DNA of 64,000 bases from Rhodoferax sp. (GCF_028688795.1 NZ_JAQTXM010000005.1:1-64000); one strand, 5' to 3'; positions 54,204 through 63,594 are shown, numbered from the stretch's first letter. The notes: generated by a model not told the origin, from the letters alone. Program-made: numbers and translations.

Positions 54204-55676
54204 ATGATGCGATTCAATTGGAAGACCTTGAGCTCCTATGCCCTCAGTGGTGTGTTGGTGGTAACCGCATCGACGGCAGTTTTGCCTGTGAGTACGGCCA
54301 CAGCACAAGTGCGGGCGTTGCCTGACTTTACGGACTTGGTGGAGCAGGTCGGGCCCTCAGTGGTTAATATTCGCACGCTTGAAAAAGCCAGCTCGCGTCA
54401 AGGTGAGGGCGGTGGCATGGATCCCAACATGCTGGAATTTTTCAAACGTTTTGGTTTGCCAATACCCAACCTCCCCAATGGGCCGCGTCAGACCCCGCCA
54501 CCCAACCATGGGCAGTCGCCTGATGAAGGGCAACCGCGAGGCGTTGGGTCCGGGTTCATTTTGACTTCTGACGGCATGATCATGACCAATGCGCATGTGG
54601 TTGAGGGTGCCGATGAAGTGTTGGTCACCCTCACTGACAAGCGTGAATTCAAGGCCAAAATCATTGGTGCCGACAAACGCAGCGACGTGGCTGTGGTCAA
54701 AATTGACGCCGCCGGCCTGCCCGCAGTCAAGGTGGGCGATGTAGGGCGCCTCAAAGTGGGTGAATGGGTGATGGCCATTGGCTCGCCGTTTGGCTTGGAA
54801 AACAGTGTCACCGCTGGCATTGTCAGCGCCAAGCAACGTGACACGGGCGACTATTTGCCATTTATCCAGACCGATGTGGCCATCAATCCGGGCAACTCCG
54901 GCGGCCCGCTGATCAACATGCGTGGCGAGGTGGTGGGCATCAACAGCCAAATTTATTCCCGCTCGGGTGGCTCCATGGGCATTTCGTTCTCAATCCCTAT
55001 GGATGAAGCGGTACGTGTCAGTGAGCAACTGCGCGCCACCGGTCGCGTCACCCGTGGCCGCATTGGTGTGCAAATTGACCAAGTGACCAAGGAGGTGGCC
55101 GAATCCATTGGGCTGGGTAAACCGCGTGGCGCCTTGGTGCGTGCCGTGGAAGCTGGTGCGCCTGCCGACAAGGCCGGGGTAGAAGCGGGTGACATCATCA
55201 TCAAGTTTGATGGCAAACCGGTGGACAAATCAAGCGACTTGCCGCGCATGGTGGGCAGCACCAAGCCTGGCACCAAGAGCACGTTGACGGTGTTTCGCCG
55301 TGGTGCAAGCAAGGATCTGAGTGTCACCATCATTGAAATTGAAGCCGACAAACCCGTCCTGAAAGCTTCCGTAAAGCCGGTCAAGCCTAAAGACGCACCT
55401 GCCGCCCAGTTGCTTGGTTTGACGGTGAGTAACCTGACGGACTCCGCTAAAAAAGAGTTGGATATCAAAGGCGGCGTGCAAGTTGACGCTACAGAGGACG
55501 CTGCAGCGCGTGCGGGTTTGCGCGAAGGTGATGTGATCATGGCTGTGGCCAATGTGACGGTGGCCAATGTCAAGGAACTTGAAGCCGTGCTGACCAAGCT
55601 GGACAAATCCAAGCCTGTCAATGTGTTGTTCAGGCGCGGCGAATGGGCGCAGTACACCGTCATTCGACCAAATTGA
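54204..55676 (+). CDS. degP: Periplasmic serine endoprotease DegP/MucD
   Basis: A 490-residue Do-family protease with a signal peptide (SYALSGVLVVTASTAVLPVS). The catalytic triad is His in IMTNAHVVEGADEV, Asp in DKRSDVAVVKIDAA and Ser in INPGNSGGPLINMRGE. Two PDZ domains follow (GRIGVQIDQVTKEVAESIGL near 285 and a second near 400 with GLREGDVIMAVANVTVANVK). It degrades or refolds misfolded periplasmic proteins. It ends the rpoE-rseA-rseB-mucD stress operon and is followed by a terminator. Confidence 0.94.
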   Translation: MMRFNWKTLSSYALSGVLVVTASTAVLPVSTATAQVRALPDFTDLVEQVGPSVVNIRTLEKASSRQGEGGGMDPNMLEFFKRFGLPIPNLPNGPRQTPPPNHGQSPDEGQPRGVGSGFILTSDGMIMTNAHVVEGADEVLVTLTDKREFKAKIIGADKRSDVAVVKIDAAGLPAVKVGDVGRLKVGEWVMAIGSPFGLENSVTAGIVSAKQRDTGDYLPFIQTDVAINPGNSGGPLINMRGEVVGINSQIYSRSGGSMGISFSIPMDEAVRVSEQLRATGRVTRGRIGVQIDQVTKEVAESIGLGKPRGALVRAVEAGAPADKAGVEAGDIIIKFDGKPVDKSSDLPRMVGSTKPGTKSTLTVFRRGASKDLSVTIIEIEADKPVLKASVKPVKPKDAPAAQLLGLTVSNLTDSAKKELDIKGGVQVDATEDAAARAGLREGDVIMAVANVTVANVKELEAVLTKLDKSKPVNVLFRRGEWAQYTVIRPN

Positions 55677-55694
55677 CTGCCCGGCTGGCCGGTT

Positions 55695-55724
55695 TTGCAG
55701 AGATGTTAATAACCTGTGTATAAA
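55695..55724 (+). promoter_or_regulatory. Predicted promoter downstream of degP
   Basis: -35 TTGCAG and -10 TATAAA with 18-nt spacing and an upstream TGTG (extended -10). It would start a transcript at about 55731, just inside the short leader described next. Confidence 0.4.
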
Positions 55725-55736
55725 ATGGAGGTGTTG

Positions 55737-55784
55737 ATGTCCCGCAGCGTCAAGCATGCCATTTGGGGTGCAATTCAAGGCTGA
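55737..55784 (+). CDS. Possible 15-residue leader peptide before lepA
   Basis: The open frame MSRSVKHAIWGAIQG is preceded by a very strong ribosome binding site, GGAGGTG, at a spacing of five. The same site is exactly complementary to ACACCTCCA at 55797-55805, so it could be masked in the mRNA. Such a short frame can occur by chance; the well-formed, masked ribosome binding site is what makes it worth recording. Confidence 0.3.
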   Translation: MSRSVKHAIWGAIQG

Positions 55785-55835
55785 TTTGCCTACAATACAC
55801 CTCCAACTTCTGCAGTTGCCAATCAAGTTGGTTCA

Positions 55836-55866
55836 GGGCGCGTCTCTTTTGACCGCGCCCTTTTTT
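55836..55866 (+). terminator. Rho-independent terminator before lepA
   Basis: Stem GGGCGCG / CGCGCCC with an 11-base loop, followed by six Ts. It separates the stress operon from lepA, whose ATG is 41 nt further on. Confidence 0.9.
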
Positions 55867-55906
55867 CTGCTTGCGTCTTTTTAATTCACTAATTCGGTTT
55901 CCTTTG

Positions 55907-57718
55907 ATGAATCACATCAGAAATTTTTCGATCATTGCTCATATTGACCACGGTAAATCGACCTTGGCAGACCGCCTGATCCAGCGTTGCGGCGGCTTGC
56001 AAGAGCGCGAAATGCAAGCCCAGGTGCTTGATTCGATGGACATCGAAAAAGAGCGTGGCATCACCATCAAGGCGCAAACGGCGGCATTGCATTACAAGGC
56101 CAAAGATGGTCAGGTGTACAACCTGAACCTGATCGATACCCCCGGCCACGTCGACTTTTCCTATGAGGTGAGTCGCTCGCTTTCAGCCTGCGAGGGCGCG
56201 CTGCTGGTGGTGGATGCCAGTCAAGGTGTCGAGGCACAGACCGTAGCCAACTGCTACACCGCGCTCGACTTGGGTGTGGAAGTGGTGCCTGTACTCAACA
56301 AAATGGACCTGCCCAACGCTGACCCTGACAACGCCAGGTCTGAAGTAGAAGACGTGATTGGCATTGATGCCTCTGATGCCATCGCTTGCTCAGCCAAGAC
56401 CGGTATGGGTATTGACGAAATTCTGGAAGCTGTGGTGGCACGCATTCCACCACCCCGGGGCAACCCTGCCGGGCCGCTGCGCGCCATGATCATCGACAGT
56501 TGGTTTGACGCTTATGTGGGCGTGGTGATGCTGGTGCGCGTGGTGGATGGCCACCTGGTCAAAGGTGAGCGCATCAAGATGATGGCCACAGAGACCACAT
56601 ACAACGCAGACAGCCTGGGTGTGTTCACCCCCGCCAATGAGCCGCGTCAATCGCTGGAAGCGGGCGAGGTGGGTTACATCATTGCTGGCATTCGCGAACT
56701 GCAGGCCGCCAAGGTGGGTGACACCATCACAAAAATAGTGTTAGGTACGGGTGGCGCAGCGGCTACTGCTAAAGAGGCCTTGCCGGGCTTCAAGGAAATT
56801 CAGCCGCAGGTGTTTGCCGGGCTTTACCCAACTGAGGCAAACCAGTACGAAGGCTTGCGCGACAGCCTCGAAAAACTTAAATTGAATGATGCGTCATTGC
56901 ATTACGAGCCCGAGGTGTCGCAAGCCCTTGGGTTTGGTTTTCGCTGCGGTTTTTTGGGTTTGCTGCACATGGAAATTGTGCAAGAGCGCTTGGAGCGCGA
57001 GTTTGACCAAGACCTGATCACCACCGCACCGAGCGTTGTCTACCAAGTGGTGCAGGCCGATGGCACTATCAAGATGGTGGAAAACCCCTCCAAAATGCCT
57101 GACCAAGGCCGTTTGGAAGAAATTCGCGAACCCATCGTGACGGTTCACCTGTACATGCCCCAGGAATACGTGGGCGTTGTGATGACCCTGGCTAACCAGA
57201 AACGTGGTGTTCAGCTGAACATGGCCTACAAGGGCCGCCAGGTGGTGTTGACCTATGAGATCCCGCTGGGGGAGATCGTGATGGACTTTTTTGACAAGCT
57301 CAAAAGTGTCTCGCGCGGTTATGCCTCCATGGACTATGAGTTCAAGGAATACCGTACCGCCGATGTGGTCAAGGTGGATATTTTGCTCAACGGTGAAAAG
57401 GTCGACGCGCTGTCCATCATCGTGCACCGCTCGCAGTCGGTGTACCGCGGCCGTGCCGTGGTCGCCAAAATGCGCGAAGTGATTTCTCGCCAGATGTACG
57501 ACGTGGCAATTCAGGCGGCCATTGGGTCCAACGTGATCGCCCGTGAATCGATCAAGGCGCTGCGGAAAAACGTGATTGCCAAGTGTTATGGCGGTGACAT
57601 TTCACGCAAGCGCAAGCTGCTTGAGAAACAAAAAGAAGGCAAAAAACGCATGAAACAAATCGGTTCCGTAGAAGTGCCACAAGAGGCTTTCCTGGCTATT
57701 TTGAAGGTGGACGCGTGA
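55907..57718 (+). CDS. lepA: Elongation factor 4 (LepA)
   Basis: A 603-residue translational GTPase: G1 [15 protein letters not shown], the effector [12 protein letters not shown]3 DTPGHVDF, G4 [10 protein letters not shown], and the C-terminal LepA-specific domain ending [12 protein letters not shown]. It acts on stalled or mis-translocated ribosomes. The start at MNHIRNFS matches the family. Around residues 276-291 it reads [20 protein letters not shown], about seven residues longer than E. coli LepA as I recall it, possibly a dispersed repeat remnant. Its stop overlaps the lepB start. Confidence 0.96.
   Translation: MNHIRNFSIIAHIDHGKSTLADRLIQRCGGLQEREMQAQVLDSMDIEKERGITIKAQTAALHYKAKDGQVYNLNLIDTPGHVDFSYEVSRSLSACEGALLVVDASQGVEAQTVANCYTALDLGVEVVPVLNKMDLPNADPDNARSEVEDVIGIDASDAIACSAKTGMGIDEILEAVVARIPPPRGNPAGPLRAMIIDSWFDAYVGVVMLVRVVDGHLVKGERIKMMATETTYNADSLGVFTPANEPRQSLEAGEVGYIIAGIRELQAAKVGDTITKIVLGTGGAAATAKEALPGFKEIQPQVFAGLYPTEANQYEGLRDSLEKLKLNDASLHYEPEVSQALGFGFRCGFLGLLHMEIVQERLEREFDQDLITTAPSVVYQVVQADGTIKMVENPSKMPDQGRLEEIREPIVTVHLYMPQEYVGVVMTLANQKRGVQLNMAYKGRQVVLTYEIPLGEIVMDFFDKLKSVSRGYASMDYEFKEYRTADVVKVDILLNGEKVDALSIIVHRSQSVYRGRAVVAKMREVISRQMYDVAIQAAIGSNVIARESIKALRKNVIAKCYGGDISRKRKLLEKQKEGKKRMKQIGSVEVPQEAFLAILKVDA
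56732..56780 (-). repeat. Possible eroded dispersed repeat (inside lepA)
   Basis: On the minus strand AGCCGCTGCGC resembles block A, and CACTATTTTTG resembles the end of block B. The match is weak; the support is the local insertion in a highly conserved protein. Confidence 0.35.
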
Positions 57719-58683
57719 TGCAAGTCTTGACCTCCCTGATCCTGGCCGCGTTTGCCGGCTATGTGGGTGCCTGGTACTTTGGCCGTGTGGATGGCAACTT
57801 TGCGCTGCTGTTGTTCATGGCCACGGTGATCACTGGCTTGTACTGGCTGGCTGAGCGGTTTTATTTTTTACCGCAACGCAACAAGGCCGCTGCCGAACTG
57901 GAAGCGAATGCCCAGAAACGTACTGAAGAGCTGCACAAGCAGGGCATCAGCAAGGTCGACAGTGACGTGTCCGAGGCCAAGCGCCACATCCTGGCACAGC
58001 CTTGGTGGCTGGACTGGACGGCGGGTTTGTTCCCGGTGATCATTGGCGTATTTATCCTGCGCTCGTTTTTGTTTGAGCCCTTCAAAATCCCGTCTGGCTC
58101 GATGATTCCGACCCTGCTGGTGGGCGACTTGATTTTGGTCAACAAGTTTCACTATGGCTTGCGTCTGCCGGTGCTCAACACCAAGATCACCGAGGGCACC
58201 GCTCCACAGCGTGGCGACGTGATGGTGTTTCGTTACCCGCCCAAACCAAGCCTAGACTACATCAAGCGTGTGGTCGGTGTACCCGGTGACGAAGTGGCCT
58301 ACCTGAACAAGCGCCTGACCATCAATGGCAAGCCTCTGCCGACCAACGCCTTGCCAGAATTTTTTGACGAAGACACCATGCGCTACTTCAAGCAGTTTGA
58401 AGAAAGCCTGGGAGACAAGCCGCACCGCTTGCTCAATGACGACAGCCGCCCGGCGTTTGTGCCTGGCGCTGACGAGTTTGAATTCAAGGCCAATTGCCGC
58501 TACAGTGTTGAAGGTGTGGTGTGCAAGGTGCCGCAAGGTCATTACTTCATGATGGGCGACAACCGTGACAACTCTTTAGATTCCCGTTACTGGGGTTTTG
58601 TGCCGGACAAAAACATTGTCGGCAAAGCGTTTTTTGTCTGGATGAATTTTGGTAGTCTCAAGCGCATTGGTTCGTTCAATTGA
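57718..58683 (+). CDS. lepB: Signal peptidase I
   Basis: A 321-residue membrane protease with an N-terminal membrane segment, a second one near residues 105-120 (LFPVIIGVFILRSFLFEPFK), catalytic serine in KIPSGSMIPTLLVGD, lysine in DYIKRVVGVPGDEVAY and box E GDNRDNSLDSRYWGFVP. It removes signal peptides from exported proteins. It begins on the last base of the lepA stop, the conserved lepA-lepB pairing. Confidence 0.96.
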   Translation: MQVLTSLILAAFAGYVGAWYFGRVDGNFALLLFMATVITGLYWLAERFYFLPQRNKAAAELEANAQKRTEELHKQGISKVDSDVSEAKRHILAQPWWLDWTAGLFPVIIGVFILRSFLFEPFKIPSGSMIPTLLVGDLILVNKFHYGLRLPVLNTKITEGTAPQRGDVMVFRYPPKPSLDYIKRVVGVPGDEVAYLNKRLTINGKPLPTNALPEFFDEDTMRYFKQFEESLGDKPHRLLNDDSRPAFVPGADEFEFKANCRYSVEGVVCKVPQGHYFMMGDNRDNSLDSRYWGFVPDKNIVGKAFFVWMNFGSLKRIGSFN

Positions 58684-58696
58684 TCGGAGATAAGTG

Positions 58697-59050
58697 ATGG
58701 CAAGTTCTCAAAAGCATCGGCAGCGTGGCATGTCCTTTATTGGCTTGCTGATCGTTGGTGGCTTGCTGGCGGTCGCAGGCGTGGTTGTGGCGCAGGCGGT
58801 TCCCACCGTGATCGAGTACCAGGCCGTGCTCAAAGCTGTCAACAAGGCCAAGGACGGCAACACCGTGCCTGAGGTGCGCAGCATTTTTGACAAAGCCGCC
58901 AGCATTGACAACATCACTTCAATTTCGGCCAAAGAACTGGATGTCACCAAAGAAGGCGACAAAGTGGTGGTCAGCTTTGCCTATCAGCGTGAAATCCATT
59001 TGGCAGGCCCGGCGTATTTAACGCTCAAATACGCAGGCAAATCTCGTTGA
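58697..59050 (+). CDS. DUF4845 small membrane protein
   Basis: A 117-residue protein with one N-terminal membrane helix (GMSFIGLLIVGGLLAVAGVV) that resembles a pilin-like N-terminus, then AVPTVIEYQAVLKAVNKAKD and SISAKELDVTKEGDKVVVSF. This is the DUF4845 family, conserved between lepB and rnc in betaproteobacteria. The function is unknown; the position suggests a link to export or RNA processing only by genomic association. A GGAG site precedes the ATG. Confidence 0.85.
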   Translation: MASSQKHRQRGMSFIGLLIVGGLLAVAGVVVAQAVPTVIEYQAVLKAVNKAKDGNTVPEVRSIFDKAASIDNITSISAKELDVTKEGDKVVVSFAYQREIHLAGPAYLTLKYAGKSR

Positions 59051-59066
59051 AAGTACAGGTGATGGT

Positions 59067-59750
59067 TTGAATGCAGGTCTGGCAGCGCTGCAACAGCGCT
59101 TGAAACACCAATTTGGCGATGTCAATTTGTTGATGCGTGCCGTCACGCACCGCAGTTTTTCTACTGACCACAACGAACGGCTGGAGTTTTTAGGCGATGC
59201 CGTGCTGGGCGCGGTGGTGGCCGACATGCTTTACCAGCGACTGCAGAATTTGCCCGAAGGTGACCTCTCGCGGGTGCGCGCCAACCTGGTCAAGCAAGAT
59301 ACCTTGCACCAGTTGTCTGTGTCGCTGGGCTTGCCGGAGGTGATTCGCCTGGGCGAGGGTGAAATGCGTTCCGGCGGTCAAAAACGTCCCTCAATCTTGG
59401 CCGATGTACTTGAAGCCGTGATTGGCGCGGTGTACCTGGACGCAGGTTTTGCCGCAGCGCAAGCCTTGGTGCAGCGCCTGTACCAAGCCGTTGAGTTCAA
59501 CCCCGCCATGGACGCCATCGGTAAAGACCCCAAGACCGAGCTGCAAGAGTGGTTGCAGGGCCGCAAGCTCAAAGTACCCGCCTACCGGGTGGTGGCAACG
59601 CTGGGGGCTGCTCACAAGCAGACTTTCGATGTCGAATGTGAAATCCCTGAACTTCAGCTGTTCGAACGCGGCATTGGTGGTTCGCGCCGCGCCGGCGAGC
59701 AGGCCGCAGCCACCGCCATGCTCCACACCCTTAAATCCAGAGTGAATTGA
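59067..59750 (+). CDS. rnc: Ribonuclease III
   Basis: A 227-residue double-strand-specific RNase. The signature is [20 protein letters not shown] after THRSFSTDH; the metal-binding [15 protein letters not shown] follows, then a C-terminal double-stranded RNA binding domain ([20 protein letters not shown]). The start is TTG at 59067 with AGGTG seven bases before. It processes rRNA and mRNA. The era ATG overlaps its stop by one base, as in many bacteria. Confidence 0.95.
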   Translation: MNAGLAALQQRLKHQFGDVNLLMRAVTHRSFSTDHNERLEFLGDAVLGAVVADMLYQRLQNLPEGDLSRVRANLVKQDTLHQLSVSLGLPEVIRLGEGEMRSGGQKRPSILADVLEAVIGAVYLDAGFAAAQALVQRLYQAVEFNPAMDAIGKDPKTELQEWLQGRKLKVPAYRVVATLGAAHKQTFDVECEIPELQLFERGIGGSRRAGEQAAATAMLHTLKSRVN

Positions 59751-60781
59751 TGAATACTACAGAAAATATAGCTGCTAACGCAGACGATGCGGGGCCTACA
59801 ACCCAAAATAACCTTGAAGATTTGTTGGCGGGCATGCGTCGCGACATGCGTCCGGCCGGCGCCGCCGAGGCACCAGTGGCCGGCCAGCGGTGCGGTCTGA
59901 TTGCCATTGTGGGCAAGCCCAATGTGGGCAAGTCCACCCTGCTCAACGCATTGGTGGGGCAAAAAATCAGCATCACCTCGCGCAAGGCGCAAACCACGCG
60001 GCACCGCATCACCGGTATGCACACGGTTGGCGCCAGCCAGTTTGTGTTTGTCGACACGCCGGGTTTCCAGACCCTGCACGGTAACGCGCTGAACAAGTCA
60101 CTCAACAAAACCGTGGTAGGTGCGGTGGCTGATGTTGACCTGATTTTGTTTGTGGTGGAGGCGGGCAGCTTCACCCCGGCCGATGCGCGCGTGTTGGCGT
60201 TGCTCAGCAAGGGCATTCCCACGCTGTTGATCGCCAACAAGCTCGACAACATTCACCGCCGAGGCGACATTGCGCCTTGGCTGCAAACCATGCAGGAGAA
60301 ACATGCATTTGCTGAGTTTGTGCCGATGTCGGCCAAGAGCGCCAAAGACATTGAACGCCTGCTCGACATCTGTGCCAAGTTTTTGCCCGAGCAAGCGTGG
60401 TGGTACGCCGCCGACGAGCTCACAGACCGTAGCGAGCGCTTCATGGCATCCGAGATGGTGCGCGAGAAGTTGTTTCGACTGACGGGCGATGAGCTGCCCT
60501 ACACCTCGACCGTCATCATCGATAAATTTGAGGAGGAGCCGCCACAAAGAAAAGGTCAGAAGCGCCTGCTGCGTATTGCCGCCACCATCGTGGTGGAGCG
60601 TGATGGCCACAAGGCCATGGTGATTGGTGACAAGGGCGAACGCATCAAGCGCATCGGCATGGAAACTCGGGTGGAGCTTGAGAAACTGCTCGATTGCAAG
60701 GTGTTCATCGAGATGTGGGTCAAGGTGCGCTCGGGCTGGGCTGATGACGAAGCGCGTGTGCGCTCGTTTGGCTACGAGTGA
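59750..60781 (+). CDS. era: GTPase Era
   Basis: A 343-residue GTPase for 16S rRNA maturation: G1 [17 protein letters not shown]3 [12 protein letters not shown]4 [11 protein letters not shown], and a KH domain ([20 protein letters not shown]). It is about 40 residues longer at the N-terminus than E. coli Era (about 301 residues). Residues 3-22 of that extension are encoded by a dispersed repeat copy, and the rest ([18 protein letters not shown]) is low complexity. The canonical order rnc-era-recO is broken here by a 741-nt acyltransferase gene. Confidence 0.95.
   Translation: MNTTENIAANADDAGPTTQNNLEDLLAGMRRDMRPAGAAEAPVAGQRCGLIAIVGKPNVGKSTLLNALVGQKISITSRKAQTTRHRITGMHTVGASQFVFVDTPGFQTLHGNALNKSLNKTVVGAVADVDLILFVVEAGSFTPADARVLALLSKGIPTLLIANKLDNIHRRGDIAPWLQTMQEKHAFAEFVPMSAKSAKDIERLLDICAKFLPEQAWWYAADELTDRSERFMASEMVREKLFRLTGDELPYTSTVIIDKFEEEPPQRKGQKRLLRIAATIVVERDGHKAMVIGDKGERIKRIGMETRVELEKLLDCKVFIEMWVKVRSGWADDEARVRSFGYE
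59757..59815 (+). repeat. Dispersed two-block repeat, copy 11 (inside era)
   Basis: Block A is ATAGCTGCTAACGC (12 of 14) and block B CGGGGCCTACAACCCAAAAT. It encodes [17 protein letters not shown] at the N-terminus of Era. Confidence 0.78.
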
Positions 60782-60918
60782 GTCGTTGACTCGGGCCGGT
60801 GCCTCATGGTTTCCGGTCTGGGGATCAAGAGAAGTCTTTTGCCATTGAGGTTTCAAATCCAGCGTCACGGGAATGGTTGTGTCGGTGCGTTGGGTAACAG
60901 ACGCTTACAACTCAAGTA

Positions 60919-61017
60919 ATGATGGTGCGGATTTCCTCATTAAACTGGGGAAACTCTCCGAGCAGTCTACGCAAGATGATGATTCGCAACGGTGAGTCCT
61001 TCCCGTTGCACCATCAT
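60919..61017 (+). promoter_or_regulatory. Leader with alternative stems upstream of the acyltransferase gene
   Basis: A perfect 10-bp pair ATGATGGTGC (60919-60928) / GCACCATCAT (61008-61017) competes with a 7-bp hairpin GCAACGG (60986-60992) / CCGTTGC (61003-61009), because the two share bases 61008-61009. The start codon of the acyltransferase is 29 nt downstream. The rest of the 264-nt gap after era shows nothing else I can name. Confidence 0.4.
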
Positions 61018-61045
61018 CGCCAGTTCTTAACCATCCCATTCCGAC

Positions 61046-61786
61046 ATGTCCGACTTGAGTCTTGCTGACCTTTTTCAAACGCACTTTGAGGTTGTTCCTG
61101 CTGAACAGCCGCATCTGCTTGAGAAGGTTTATCGCATTCGCCATCAGGTTTATTGTGAAGAGCTCGGGTTTGAACCCCACCATGCCGACCAGTTGGAGCA
61201 AGATGAGTTTGATAAAAATGCCATCCATTGTCTGTTGCTGCACAAGCCCAGCCAAACCTTTGTAGGCTGTGTTCGGTTGGTGCTTGCTGACCATCATGCG
61301 CCAGAGACGGGTTTTCCATTTGAACAAGTCTGCGGCAAGTTGGCTCGTTGGGCGCTTGACACGTCAGGTGGTAGCAGCCGAAAAAAATATGGCGAGATTT
61401 CTCGCCTGGCCATTACCGCCAACTTTCGTCGCCCTAGAAATTTCATTGCGCCGACAGGTGGGCGTGTGTTGCCTGATGCGCGGGATGAAGAGGCCAGGCG
61501 GCTTTTCCCGTCGATTGCCGTTGGCCTCTATTTGGCCGTTGCCGCCATGGGTTTGAGCAAGGGGCTTGAAGGCGTTTTTGCCATGATGGAGCCCCGGCTT
61601 GCCAGGCAGTTAAGCCATTTCGGGATTCATTGCGAGCAAGCGGGTGATGCCGTGGAGCATCGCGGTACGCGGGTGCCTTACTTCATCAGCAGCAACTCGT
61701 TGCTGGACAACCTGAAACATGAATGCAGGAACTTATTGAACAAGATTCAAGGCTGCTTGGCTCTGCCTTACGCACCTTACGCCTGA
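61046..61786 (+). CDS. Exosortase/PEP-CTERM-associated acyltransferase (LuxI-like, FeeM-type)
   Basis: A 246-residue GNAT-fold protein distantly related to acyl-homoserine-lactone synthases. It has HLLEKVYRIRHQVYCEELGF, the arginine-rich FVGCVRLVLADHH, GEISRLAITANFRR, and a C-terminal part ending GTRVPYFISSNSLLDN. This is the pattern of the PEP-CTERM/exosortase system-associated acyltransferase family. No exosortase, PEP-CTERM substrate or EPS gene is in the window. It sits alone between era and recO with 264 nt before it and 184 nt after it. The product could be an acylated amino acid signal; the acyl-ACP supply comes from the fab genes, but the physical link is not specific. The ribosome binding site is weak. 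Confidence 0.75.
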   Translation: MSDLSLADLFQTHFEVVPAEQPHLLEKVYRIRHQVYCEELGFEPHHADQLEQDEFDKNAIHCLLLHKPSQTFVGCVRLVLADHHAPETGFPFEQVCGKLARWALDTSGGSSRKKYGEISRLAITANFRRPRNFIAPTGGRVLPDARDEEARRLFPSIAVGLYLAVAAMGLSKGLEGVFAMMEPRLARQLSHFGIHCEQAGDAVEHRGTRVPYFISSNSLLDNLKHECRNLLNKIQGCLALPYAPYA

Positions 61787-61841
61787 ACAGGTGGCGATCG
61801 TGTCGCCGGGCGCGCTTTGCGCTTGTTACTTGTACCCAAAT

Positions 61842-61869
61842 CTGGCACCAAAATCGCTGACTTTATACT
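61842..61869 (+). promoter_or_regulatory. Possible recO promoter
   Basis: -35 CTGGCA and -10 TATACT with 16-nt spacing, about 100 nt before recO. It would restore expression of recO-pdxJ-acpS downstream of the inserted acyltransferase gene. A small GGCGA/TCGCC hairpin (61793-61807) after the acyltransferase stop might be a weak terminator. Confidence 0.4.
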
Positions 61870-61970
61870 CGCAGGGCCCTCGCCGCCTTGGTGCGATCTG
61901 GAACGAGGTGTGGTTATTTTCAGGTGACACTCGCGAGACGCGTTGTTTGGGTGAACAATTCAGCGGATAA

Positions 61971-62720
61971 ATGGTAACTAAACGTATCTCCGACGAACCC
62001 GCCTATGTGCTGCACCGCTACGACTGGAGCGAGACCAGTCTGATCCTTGAGGTCTTCACCCGCCACCATGGCCGGATCGTGCTGGTGGCCAAAGGCGTGA
62101 AGCGGCCCAGTTCGAGCTTTCGCCCGATTTTGTTGCCGCTGCAGCCGCTGCACCTGGCGTTTGGCGGCGACGCCGAAATCAAGACCCTCAAGGCGGCCGA
62201 ATGGCAAGGCGGCCACGTCATGCCCACCGGCGACGCACTGATGTCAGGCCTGTACCTCAATGAATTGCTGATGTTGCTGCTGGCGCGTGAAGACCCACAC
62301 CCGTTGCTGTTTGACGTGTATGCCAGCGTGGTGCAGATCATTGCCAGCGACCATGGCGAGGTGCTGGAAGCGGCGCTAAGAGCCTTCGAGCTGCTGCTGC
62401 TGCGCGAAATTGGCCTTCTGCCGCTGCTGGATGCACAAACCATGACGCTGCTGGCGCTGCACTCCGGTGAGCGCTACAGCCTGGTGCCTGAAGGCGGCCT
62501 GCGCCAGACCCATGCAGGGGATCGCACCAGCCTGAGCGGTACGCAATGGGTCGGCCTGCAACGGGTGCTGGGCGAGCGGGTGCCGTTCACGGCGGTGCTG
62601 CGTGCCTGTGCCGAAGTCGCCAGCGCCCTCAAGCCACAACTGCGCACCTTGCTCAATTACCATTGCGGGGTGCCCGCCCTGCGCACCCGGCAAATGATGA
62701 TTGACCTGCAAAGTTTGTGA
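61971..62720 (+). CDS. recO: DNA repair protein RecO
   Basis: A 249-residue protein with an OB-fold N-terminus ([40 protein letters not shown]) and a helical C-terminal part with [20 protein letters not shown] and [20 protein letters not shown]. RecO anneals single strands and loads RecA with RecR. The zinc-finger cysteines found in some RecO proteins are absent. It normally follows era directly. Confidence 0.93.
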   Translation: MVTKRISDEPAYVLHRYDWSETSLILEVFTRHHGRIVLVAKGVKRPSSSFRPILLPLQPLHLAFGGDAEIKTLKAAEWQGGHVMPTGDALMSGLYLNELLMLLLAREDPHPLLFDVYASVVQIIASDHGEVLEAALRAFELLLLREIGLLPLLDAQTMTLLALHSGERYSLVPEGGLRQTHAGDRTSLSGTQWVGLQRVLGERVPFTAVLRACAEVASALKPQLRTLLNYHCGVPALRTRQMMIDLQSL

Positions 62721-62774
62721 GCGGGTTTCGGCAAGCTGCAAGGCGCACCCCACTGAACAGGATCAGGTAACCCC

Positions 62775-63548
62775 ATGACATCGACATCCATCACCACCGC
62801 GCTATCCGTCAACCTCAACAAAGTCGCCTTGGTGCGCAACACACGCCGCTTGGGCATTCCCAGTGTCACCCGTGCCGCCACGTTGTGTCTGCAGGCCGGG
62901 GCCAATGGCATCACGGTGCATCCGCGCCCGGATGAGCGTCACATTCGCGCCAGTGACGTGCCAGAACTTGCCGCCTTGCTCAAAGACTGGCCCGACCGCG
63001 AATTCAACATTGAGGGCAACCCGTTCCACAACCTGATGGACGTGGTGGGTGAACTGGTGGCGCAGAAGCTGCCGGTGCACCAGGTGACCTTCGTGCCCGA
63101 CACGCAGGGCCAGTTCACCAGTGACCACGGCTGGTGTTTTCCGGATGACGCCGCCCGCCTGAAGCCTTTGATTGAGCAAGCCCATGCTTGGGGCCTGCGC
63201 GTGAGCCTGTTCATGGATGCCGATGCGCCTGCCATGGTGGCGGCCAAAGCCGTGGGCGCCGACCGGGTCGAGCTGTATACCGAGCCCTATGCGGCCGCCT
63301 GGGGCACGCCAGACCAAGCGGCGCAACTGGCCCGTTTTGCCGCCGCTGCCCAAGCCGCGCTGGACGTCGGCCTGGGCGTGAACGCAGGCCATGACCTGAA
63401 CCGCGACAACCTGGCCGCCTTCATCGCCCAGGTGCCGGGGGTCAGTGAGGTGTCGATTGGCCACGCGCTGATTGCCGATGCGTTGGAACTCGGTTACAGC
63501 GCCACGGTGAAAGACTATCTGCGTTGCATTCATAGAGTTTTGCCATGA
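62775..63548 (+). CDS. pdxJ: Pyridoxine 5'-phosphate synthase
   Basis: A 257-residue TIM-barrel enzyme that condenses 1-deoxyxylulose 5-phosphate and aminoacetone phosphate in vitamin B6 synthesis. Signatures: SVNLNKVALVRNTRRLGIPS, GANGITVHPRPDERHIRASD, FNIEGNPFHNLMD, VTFVPDTQGQFTSDHGW, VELYTEPYAAA and GLGVNAGHDLNRDN. It follows recO by 54 nt and precedes acpS, the conserved recO-pdxJ-acpS order. Confidence 0.96.
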   Translation: MTSTSITTALSVNLNKVALVRNTRRLGIPSVTRAATLCLQAGANGITVHPRPDERHIRASDVPELAALLKDWPDREFNIEGNPFHNLMDVVGELVAQKLPVHQVTFVPDTQGQFTSDHGWCFPDDAARLKPLIEQAHAWGLRVSLFMDADAPAMVAAKAVGADRVELYTEPYAAAWGTPDQAAQLARFAAAAQAALDVGLGVNAGHDLNRDNLAAFIAQVPGVSEVSIGHALIADALELGYSATVKDYLRCIHRVLP

Positions 63549-63594
63549 TGGCCAAGGCCGCGTGTGATGTCAGCCGCTTGGGCAACGACCAACC

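Larger units (their letters stand above)
55726..55866 (+). ncRNA. Candidate structured leader or small RNA between degP and lepA
   Basis: A 9-bp perfect complement (TGGAGGTGT 55726-55734 with ACACCTCCA 55797-55805) pairs a Shine-Dalgarno sequence with an anti-Shine-Dalgarno. A rho-independent terminator follows (55836-55866). With the promoter-like element at 55695-55724 this could be an independent short transcript of about 135 nt. Confidence 0.4.
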
